In this document: positions 5,329 to 10,684 of the stretch, piece after piece
Layout: every line of letters begins with the position of its first letter
How positions within the stretch are numbered: position 1 is the stretch's first letter
Assembly (NCBI GenBank): GCA_002422795.1
Contig: DITJ01000047.1
Coordinates: 42,579 to 53,262 of the forward strand
Source: Alphaproteobacteria bacterium UBA6187
GTDB lineage: Bacteria; Pseudomonadota; Alphaproteobacteria; Rickettsiales; UBA6187
Direction: 5' to 3'
DNA length: 10,684 bases
Position numbers and translations under genes: made by a program
The notes under the pieces: model-generated
Seen by the model: only the letters and a program-made list of their open reading frames with translations
Databases searched by the model: none
What the model was told of the DNA's origin: nothing

Positions 5329-6209
5329 GTAAAGTAAAAAATGTTGAAATGATAAGGATTGATAAGATTAACATCCTTAACCCCCGCCATCGTAGCAAAA
5401 AGATTTTCAACGATATGACGGATAATATTATGAAAGTTGGCCTGAAAAGGCCAATTACAGTAAAAAAAGGCTCAAATGTAGAAGGTAAGAATTACGACCT
5501 GGTATGCGGCCAGGGGCGTATTGAATCATTTGTTTTATGTGGGCAAACACATATTCCAGCAATTGTGGTAATGGTTAGTGAGGCCGATGCATTCGTAATG
5601 AGCCTTGTTGAAAACCTTGCCCGCCGTAATTACCGTTCACCTGATATAATGCACGGCATTAAATTGCTGCAGCAGAAAGGTTATGATGCAAAAACAATTG
5701 CAGATAAAACCGGCCTCACCCTTGATTATACAAATGCTGTTCTTTTCCTCCTGGATAATGGCGAAGAAAGGTTACTTACTGCTGTAGAAGCAGGAAATTT
5801 ACCGGTAACTGTTGCAGTAACTATTGCAGCATCACCTAATAATGAGCAAAAAGCATTGCAGGAAGCTTATGAAAGTGGCCAGCTCCGCGGTAGTAAATTT
5901 ATAGCAGCAAAGAAATTATTGGATAGGCGTAAGCAATTTGGGCGCGCCCTAAACAATACCGGGCATAGTGGTGCAGCCCATAAAAACCAAGGGTCTATTT
6001 CTGCAAATGATATAATGCGTGCTTATAGAAAAGAAGTAGAAAGGAAAGTATTGCTTGTGCGCAATGCTGAAAAAGCTAATAGGGAAATGCTTTTTGTAGT
6101 GACCGCCATGCGCCAATTATTAAATGAAGAACTATTTTATACAATCCTTAAGGCGGAAGGGTTGTTAACCTTGCCAAAGCCCTTATCTTTGCTTGTGGAG
6201 AAAAAATAA
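5325..6209 (+). CDS. ParB-like DNA-binding protein, first of a pair (294 aa)
   Basis: The ParB/Spo0J N-terminal nucleotide-binding domain is visible in order: NPRHRSK (19-25), GLKRPITV (39-46), CGQGRIESF (61-69, equivalent to the GERRxxA box) and VENLARRNY (95-103, equivalent to ENIQRxxL). An HTH follows at about 117-143 (YDAKTIADKTGLTLDYTNAV) and a helical tail from about 230. The GERR box is changed to GQGR, keeping the last Arg. It starts inside the recombinase stop (ATGA, 5325-5328) with AAGGAGG upstream, and its stop overlaps the next start (TAATG). With no ParA nearby, a chromosome-segregation role is less likely than a site-specific regulatory or recombination-accessory role. Recombinase-ParB-RepB trios of this kind recur in alphaproteobacteria, from memory. 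Confidence 0.85.
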   Translation: MSKVKNVEMIRIDKINILNPRHRSKKIFNDMTDNIMKVGLKRPITVKKGSNVEGKNYDLVCGQGRIESFVLCGQTHIPAIVVMVSEADAFVMSLVENLARRNYRSPDIMHGIKLLQQKGYDAKTIADKTGLTLDYTNAVLFLLDNGEERLLTAVEAGNLPVTVAVTIAASPNNEQKALQEAYESGQLRGSKFIAAKKLLDRRKQFGRALNNTGHSGAAHKNQGSISANDIMRAYRKEVERKVLLVRNAEKANREMLFVVTAMRQLLNEELFYTILKAEGLLTLPKPLSLLVEKK

Positions 6210-7126
6210 TGGAAGCTCTGCAACGCCATAATATAGAAGATGGCAAAATACTTATAGGTTTTGAAAGTAATTTGCTTGAGTTAAATTTTAGGCAAATTTC
6301 ACCAACAAAGGTAGTAGGTAAAGATACATTTAGAAGCCCAAATTTTAAGAAAATCTTATCCTCTATCCCAGAGCATGGAATTATTGAGCCACCAGTAGTG
6401 ATACAAGATAAGAATATTGCAAACCATTATATACTGCTAGACGGCCACCTACGCATTGAAGCATTAAAGCAGCTTGGTCATGAAACAGTTACTTGCCTAC
6501 TATCTTCCGATGACGAATCTTTTACGTATAACAAACATGTGAACCGCCTTTCACCTATCCAGGAAAGCCGGATGATTATCCGTGCTATTGAGCGCGGAGT
6601 TCCAGAGGAGAAAATTGCCAGGGCGCTGAATGTTGATGTAAAGAATATTATACAGAAACGTAATATGCTAAACGGCATATGCCCGGAAGCTATAGATTTA
6701 CTAAAGGATAAAATAGTTGCGCTGGAAGTTTTTATTGTACTCCGGCTTATGAAGCCATGTCGCCAAATAGAAGCTGCAATACTTATGAATAGCGTGGGGA
6801 TTTATTCTATTTCACACGCACGCTCAATGCTGGCAATTACTCCTAAAGACCAACTGGTAAACCCCGAAAAGCCCAAGAAAATAAAAGGGCTTAATGATGA
6901 ACAAATTAACCGCATGGAAAAAGAAACCGCCATAGTGCAGAGGGAATATAAAATAATTGAAGAAAGCTATGGTACTGATGTACTTAACCTTACAATTGCA
7001 AAGGGATACCTTGGTTCTTTGCTCAGCAATGCGCGTGTGCTAAAATACCTGGTGCAGCATAAACCGGAGATTTTAACACAATTCCAGAAAATAGCTGAAA
7101 TGACTTCGTTGGATGTAGGGAGTTAA
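6209..7126 (+). CDS. RepB-type ParB homologue, second of the pair (305 aa)
   Basis: A ParB-like N-terminal domain is present (HGIIEPPVVI, about 56-65; LLDGHLRIEALKQLG, 76-90; RLSPIQESRMI, 113-123), with the GERR box reduced to DGHLR and the ENIQR box to VNRLS. After an HTH (VPEEKIARALNVDVKNIIQK, 131-150), the C-terminal region (about 150-300) matches the RepB partition-protein C-terminal domain in style: ISHARSMLAITPKDQLV, a long helix, then AKGYLGSLLSNARVLKYL and LTQFQKIAEM. The ATG at 6209 overlaps the previous stop (TAATG), with GTGGAG upstream. The stop TAA (7124-7126) shares the palindromic TTAA with the stop of the convergent chimeric tail gene. It may form a heteromer with the first ParB-like protein, since one keeps more of the nucleotide-binding boxes than the other. 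Confidence 0.87.
   Translation: MEALQRHNIEDGKILIGFESNLLELNFRQISPTKVVGKDTFRSPNFKKILSSIPEHGIIEPPVVIQDKNIANHYILLDGHLRIEALKQLGHETVTCLLSSDDESFTYNKHVNRLSPIQESRMIIRAIERGVPEEKIARALNVDVKNIIQKRNMLNGICPEAIDLLKDKIVALEVFIVLRLMKPCRQIEAAILMNSVGIYSISHARSMLAITPKDQLVNPEKPKKIKGLNDEQINRMEKETAIVQREYKIIEESYGTDVLNLTIAKGYLGSLLSNARVLKYLVQHKPEILTQFQKIAEMTSLDVGS
7123..7126. other. shared TTAA forming both stop codons of convergent genes
   Basis: The plus-strand RepB-like gene stops with TAA at 7124-7126 and the minus-strand chimeric gene with TAA at 7125-7123, so four bases serve both. No intrinsic terminator hairpin is visible around it, so the two transcripts should overlap at their 3' ends. Confidence 0.85.
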
Positions 7127-8610
7127 TTGGAATTTATACTTTTCATTTCTTGAATGATTTTCATAGTTTCTACGCTCACACGAGTTACTCGCATTAATAA
7201 ATCAATGACATTTTCTTTATAATCCGCAAACTGGTAAGTATTAAATTTCTCTCGTACAGTTTTATCTTTAGGCTTAGATTCCTTATATTGCTCTAAAATC
7301 CATTCAATGGCTGAACGGTTGCCAAGTTTATAATTCCAAGCCTCTTTAGGTATACCAGAAAGCATAGTGGCACTATCAATAGTAATACACCCAGCATTCT
7401 TATCAGCTTTTAACTTGCATTCAGGATTATTAATTTCTTGCCCTTTCTTATCTTTTAATACAATTATTTGTAAGTCATATGGTTGTATTCTTGCATAATC
7501 AATATGCAATTCCATTAGTTGCTTACCCCATCCTACCCATTTTTGGAAATCTTTGTACAATGGTATATTTGGAAATTCACGCTTTAAATTTAGAGAGTAT
7601 TTTTCTCGATAAAGGGGATCGTGCAATATTCCATATACATAATTAAAAATATCTTCTTTTGTAATTTTTATATTATTGTAATGTTTTCTAAATTTATCTA
7701 AAGCCCAATTTGTAATATTCTCTTGTCTCTTTCCGTCACTTCCATATATCCAATATCCAATAGCCTGAGTAGCTCCATTTCCTTGTTTCAGAAGGCAATA
7801 ATCAAAAATACGATTTGTAGCTAAGGTTGAAAGTGGCCAGCTTGAGATTATACTAAGAAAAGTAATAACTTTATTTTCTGTGTTTACGTTTGGGAAAAAA
7901 GTTGGCATTTGATAGCGGCGATGAGTAAGAGCTTCTGAATAGTACATAGCTCTATTTACAAAAGGTCTATATAACGCGTCAGCAACATAAGATTCATCAT
8001 ATTGTAGTGAGGTTCCACGTTTTAAATGTGATTCAAGTTCGGAGGTCCATTTAATACTTCTGGTAATAAATTTCCCTATATCTTTGGGTTTGCCAGCTTT
8101 AACCCACCTATTTTTTTCTGTTTCATAAATATTGCAAAATAATTCAACTTTGTCCTGCAATATAGATTTATTAAAATCTACTAACCAACTGTCTCGTGCT
8201 GTAAGGCCACGTATTTCAGCAGTAAAGAAATTCTTGTTTAACCTTACCTCACCAAGCCGGCCGCGCTTCATTATCATTTTGCCTTGGGTTAAATCTTCAA
8301 AATTAACCAGAAAAATTTCTACTTCTGCATAATCATACCGGCCAGCAAGCAAATCAGCTTCAGTAATTTTGCTAGGGAATGTTTGGCCTTCCACCTCCAT
8401 ATTATCTACGGACATGTTACTTTTATTTTCCAGTGTAGTAGGTGTAAAGCCGGCAATGGAGCTATAATCCAAACCACCCACTATTAAATCCGTGTCATGG
8501 TCAGTAAAGCCAAGCTCCACCGTATCTTCCCTGGTGATTTTCCAGCAGGTTGCAAGCGTAGTAACACCGCCAGCAAAATGCACTTCCATTTGTGGGCTGA
8601 TAACCCTCAT
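7123..8610 (-). CDS. chimeric protein: DUF2163 phage/GTA tail domain fused to Type ISP restriction enzyme C-terminal region (495 aa)
   Basis: Residues 1-139 are a DUF2163 tail/baseplate protein N-terminal domain (HFAGGVTTLATCWKITR; GFTDHDTDL; AGRYDYAEVEIFLVNF; EVRLNKNFFTAEIRGLTAR). From residue 140 on, the protein reads as the C-terminal target-recognition region of a Type ISP restriction-modification enzyme: RDSWLVDFNK, LYRPFVNRAMYY (213-224), YQMPTFFP, IFNYVYGILHDPLYREKY (321-338), LKREFPNIPL (342-351), YKLGNRSAIEWILEQY (427-442) and DLLMRVTRVSVETMKII (470-486). The nuclease, helicase and methylase parts (including an NPPY motif) are absent, so no catalytic activity is expected. The DUF2163 C-terminal half is also missing. 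The start overlaps the DUF2460 stop (ATGA). Base composition drops across the junction (27/60 GC in 8461-8520 against 19/60 in 7561-7620). It could be a fossil chimera or an assembly error. Confidence 0.85.
   Translation of the reverse strand: MRVISPQMEVHFAGGVTTLATCWKITREDTVELGFTDHDTDLIVGGLDYSSIAGFTPTTLENKSNMSVDNMEVEGQTFPSKITEADLLAGRYDYAEVEIFLVNFEDLTQGKMIMKRGRLGEVRLNKNFFTAEIRGLTARDSWLVDFNKSILQDKVELFCNIYETEKNRWVKAGKPKDIGKFITRSIKWTSELESHLKRGTSLQYDESYVADALYRPFVNRAMYYSEALTHRRYQMPTFFPNVNTENKVITFLSIISSWPLSTLATNRIFDYCLLKQGNGATQAIGYWIYGSDGKRQENITNWALDKFRKHYNNIKITKEDIFNYVYGILHDPLYREKYSLNLKREFPNIPLYKDFQKWVGWGKQLMELHIDYARIQPYDLQIIVLKDKKGQEINNPECKLKADKNAGCITIDSATMLSGIPKEAWNYKLGNRSAIEWILEQYKESKPKDKTVREKFNTYQFADYKENVIDLLMRVTRVSVETMKIIQEMKSINSN
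8185..8205 (-). other. fusion junction between DUF2163 and Type ISP segments
   Basis: The DUF2163-like sequence ends at ...GLTAR (residues 135-139, codons down to 8194) and the Type ISP-like sequence begins at RDSW (139-142). Both families commonly carry a (T/S)(A/S)RD-like stretch at this point, so a few bases of shared sequence may have guided the join. The exact breakpoint cannot be fixed from one sequence. Confidence 0.6.
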
Positions 8611-9209
8611 ATGCGCACCTCCACCAGTGGTATAGAATCCCAGCGGCCGGCATCATAAGCATCCACGCTTAAATCCAATTGGTCGGTATCAAAGCGCACC
8701 GGGACATCAAATTCAAAATCTGCTGCTATCAATGATTCGTCTTCAGGTGCAACAGCAAAGGTAATAATGCCAGTTGCGTTATCTATTGTTACGCCGCTGG
8801 TTTGCAGGATGGAATCAATGTAGATTTTTACTGTGCCTGGCACTGGCTTAGTAATAATGCGGGAATTTGCTATGCTGCCACTTACATAAATTTTAACAAG
8901 CTGGAATTCTGTAAGCAACCCATCACCTATGGCAATAGATTCATTAATGCCTTTATAATCGCTCCAATCCTTATAACGGAAACCCATTGCCCGCCCACGG
9001 CATGTGCGGAAGAAAGCTATTAGTGCGTGCCATTGGCTTTCACTTTTCACACCGCTTGCAATATTGTAATGTGCGCGTGACTGGCTCCAGTTTATATTGC
9101 GTTGTTCGTGGCCGCTGAAGGTAGTTACAACATCCGTGGAAAATCCAGGGCCACCTTTTGCCCCATAGGAAATATCTGTATGGAATTGCATCTCTATAAA
9201 ATCGGTCAT
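8607..9209 (-). CDS. DUF2460 phage/gene-transfer-agent tail protein (200 aa)
   Basis: A tail-tip protein of the family represented by gp12 of the Rhodobacter gene transfer agent. Diagnostic pieces in order: GAKGGPGFSTDVVTTFSGHE with RNINWSQSRAHYNIASG (about 17-53), QWHALIAFFRTCRGRAMGFR followed by YKDWSDYKG (60-88), a beta-rich middle (VKIYVSG; VKIYIDSILQTSGVTIDN) and the closing FEFDVPVRFDTDQLDL plus SIPLVEVRI. The length of about 200 residues is normal for the family and nothing looks broken. The start ATG overlaps the tape-measure stop (ATGA, 9209-9206) and the stop overlaps the DUF2163 start (ATGA, 8610-8607), so the three genes are translationally coupled. The order tape measure, DUF2460, DUF2163 is that of alphaproteobacterial gene transfer agents and related siphophages. 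Confidence 0.93.
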   Translation of the reverse strand: MTDFIEMQFHTDISYGAKGGPGFSTDVVTTFSGHEQRNINWSQSRAHYNIASGVKSESQWHALIAFFRTCRGRAMGFRYKDWSDYKGINESIAIGDGLLTEFQLVKIYVSGSIANSRIITKPVPGTVKIYIDSILQTSGVTIDNATGIITFAVAPEDESLIAADFEFDVPVRFDTDQLDLSVDAYDAGRWDSIPLVEVRI

Positions 9210-10684
9210 AAATTACGCCTTGCTTTTTCCATTTGCCTTGCCATATCAGCCGCGATCTGGCTTTGGCTGGCCTTAAACCCGCGTGCATCTGGTGTATGGA
9301 TATTCATTGTTACATTTACAGGTGCGGCCGCCATTGCAGCATTAGGGATAATTGTGCCGATTGTATTAGGCACAAACATTTCAGCGCCGCGCTCACCAAC
9401 AATATGTGCTTTGCCAGGACGTACAGTGCCTCCATCTGCAAAGAAGCCGCCAAATAACCCTGCTACATTTGCAGCAAGGCTTGCTATCCCTCCCATGCCA
9501 CCCATTCCGCCCATGCCACCAAGCATCCCACTTAAAGAAGAACCAAGGCCAGAAAATAAGCTGCTGAAAGAAGAGCCGGCACTTTGGAATATATTGGTTA
9601 ACCCGCCAAGGAAACCTTCTCCGCTACCAGTACCAAGTATGCTGCTGAAATTATTAAAGAATCCACCGGTGGATGTGCCAAAAGATTCACCAAGGAGTGG
9701 GCCTGCTGTTGCTGCAAATGATTCACCCATTGCATAATCTTCAGTAACAGGTTTTATTAAATCGGTAGGTTTGCTTTTTTCCCCACCGCCAAATAAACCA
9801 CTTAAAAGCCCACCGCCTTTTTCGCCACCGCCGTATAATGCATTCTTCATTGTGTTTTGTAGTATCTCGGAATTCATTTCGGCAAACATATGCTTCATAT
9901 TTTCACCAAAGCTTTCACCGCCGCCCAACCCAAAAATGCTATCAGAGAAATTTTTAATCATGTTGTCGGAAAGCTGGTGGCTTTCATCGGCAATAATAGT
10001 AAAGGCATCTTTGGTTTTATCTTTTAATTTTGTTACTTTTTCTTCTGCATCTTCTTCAATATCGCTAACTTTTTTAACACCTGTACCTAATTTATTTATT
10101 GCCTTATCCGTTTCCGTAGCTTCAGCGCGGAGTTTTTTCATGCCCTCGCTTAAATTACCTGTTTTGTCCCCGGCAATATCTGCAATGCTAACCATCCCAC
10201 TTAATGATTCAGAATAGCCATTTATTGCTTTTTCCAGGGATTCCGCTTTTGATGCTGCGCCGGCAAAACCATCGCCTATCATTGGTATATCTTTTCCAAG
10301 CGACAATGCTTCTTTCAATAAACGTGGCAATGCTGCAAGTTTTCCAACCAGGAAAGCTATACCTTCCGTAATGCCTTCTGCTACCAGGAGGAAAGCAATT
10401 TTAAGGCCACCAAATGCTATTTTGGTAAGGTTGATTGCGCCGATTAATATGTCGGTTAAAAAATTGGCAGTCCATTCCAGCGCGGGCGCGAGTGCTGCTG
10501 TCATTTTTGTTACTACGCCATTTATAACGGCGGTAAAGCGATCCCAGGAATCATTCATATTTGCAAGGGCAGTAGCATCAGTTGCGGTAATGGTTATGCC
10601 TAGTTTTTCTGCCTCTTCCCTAAATGCACGTACACCGGCCGCGCCACCTTCCATCATTTGCACTACTGTCCCACAAATTTTTAT
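9206..10684 (-). CDS. phage tail tape-measure protein, C-terminal part (start outside the window)
   Basis: The reading frame is open to the right edge of the window, so the N-terminus lies beyond it; at least 492 residues are present. Counted from a GTG at 10663, it begins with a typical tape-measure segment (MMEGGAAGVRAFREEAEKLG), then a hydrophobic helical stretch (about 60-115, LTDILIGAINLTKIAFGGLK and beyond) that may cross a membrane during DNA ejection, a charged coiled-coil-like stretch (about 175-230), a long Gly/Ser/Phe-rich low-complexity part (245-408) and the hallmark tail-end motif FADGGTVRPGKAHIVGERGA with FVPNTIGTIIP (408-440). The protein sets tail length and is expelled with the DNA. 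Its stop overlaps the DUF2460 start. Long proline-rich frames on the opposite strand here only mirror its glycine codons. Confidence 0.9.
   Translation of the reverse strand: MKICGTVVQMMEGGAAGVRAFREEAEKLGITITATDATALANMNDSWDRFTAVINGVVTKMTAALAPALEWTANFLTDILIGAINLTKIAFGGLKIAFLLVAEGITEGIAFLVGKLAALPRLLKEALSLGKDIPMIGDGFAGAASKAESLEKAINGYSESLSGMVSIADIAGDKTGNLSEGMKKLRAEATETDKAINKLGTGVKKVSDIEEDAEEKVTKLKDKTKDAFTIIADESHQLSDNMIKNFSDSIFGLGGGESFGENMKHMFAEMNSEILQNTMKNALYGGGEKGGGLLSGLFGGGEKSKPTDLIKPVTEDYAMGESFAATAGPLLGESFGTSTGGFFNNFSSILGTGSGEGFLGGLTNIFQSAGSSFSSLFSGLGSSLSGMLGGMGGMGGMGGIASLAANVAGLFGGFFADGGTVRPGKAHIVGERGAEMFVPNTIGTIIPNAAMAAAPVNVTMNIHTPDARGFKASQSQIAADMARQMEKARRNL
9492..9518. repeat. three tandem 9-bp units encoding GlyGlyMet repeats
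   Basis: CCCATGCCA (9492-9500), CCCATTCCG (9501-9509) and CCCATGCCA (9510-9518) are tandem units in the tape-measure gene, giving a GMGGMGGMGG stretch (about residues 382-392). Copy number could vary by slippage. Confidence 0.6.

Larger units (their letters stand above)
54..8194. mobile_element. putative integrated accessory island with serine recombinase (limits inferred)
   Basis: The stretch from the tRNA-Arg 3' end to the chimeric junction holds a serine recombinase, a ParB/RepB pair, several small DNA-binding regulators, unrecognised small genes and a remnant of a Type ISP restriction system: typical cargo of an integrative element. No flanking direct repeat of the tRNA end was found inside the window. 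Serine recombinases use tRNA sites less often than tyrosine integrases, so the tRNA may be an attachment site for another event or for the prophage itself. The right limit is simply where the sequence changes to tail genes. Confidence 0.35.

Noticed and set aside
9102..9737. Plus-strand open frame of 211 codons rich in proline
   Set aside because: It lies antisense to the tape-measure and DUF2460 genes, and its proline runs are the mirror of glycine codons in the real gene; no ribosome site and no recognisable domain.
9771..10217. Plus-strand open frame of 148 codons
   Set aside because: Antisense to the tape-measure gene with low-complexity Pro/Ser composition; a shadow of the real minus-strand frame.

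Overview
The window looks like part of a moderately AT-rich alphaproteobacterial genome. Three things suggest this: a tail module with the gene order of alphaproteobacterial phages and gene transfer agents (tape measure, DUF2460, DUF2163), an XRE-type regulator with the alphaproteobacterial 'RIG(A/S)xxLxE...VPVxxFFDG' ending, and a RepB-type ParB homologue of the kind carried by alphaproteobacterial replicons. All assignments are by eye; no searches were run.

Layout, left to right. The 3' part of a tRNA-Arg(ACG) gene with encoded CCA fills 1-53, a classic integration target. About 330 bases without a gene follow, holding several inverted repeats. Then come accessory genes: a small conserved-looking acidic protein (387-842), a terminator-like hairpin, a small helical protein (1011-1340), a convergent lipoprotein / degenerate XRE-regulator pair (2130-1342), a divergent small XRE repressor (2285-2530), and a minus-strand operon encoding a double-HTH regulator and a protein with a transglutaminase/papain-like Cys-His-Asp layout (3687-2531). 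Divergent from that operon is a tightly overlapping three-gene operon: a large serine recombinase with an unusual C-terminus, a ParB-like protein and a RepB-like ParB protein (3775-7126). No ParA is visible.

The right third (10684-7123, minus strand) is a phage or gene-transfer-agent tail module: the C-terminal part of a tape-measure protein (running off the window), a DUF2460 protein and a DUF2163 protein, joined by ATGA overlaps.

The most striking object is that DUF2163 gene. After about 139 residues it switches, in frame, into what looks like the entire C-terminal target-recognition region of a Type ISP restriction-modification enzyme (about 355 residues). The nuclease, helicase and methylase parts are missing, and so are the tail genes expected after DUF2163. 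The switch coincides with a drop in GC content. The simplest reading is a recombination scar: an accessory island (recombinase-ParB-RepB with a Type ISP system) and a prophage or gene-transfer-agent tail cluster have been joined through the middle of two genes, leaving an intact chimeric reading frame. Other points of interest are a perfect 28-bp palindrome inside the double-HTH regulator gene, and three convergent gene pairs whose stop codons touch or overlap.
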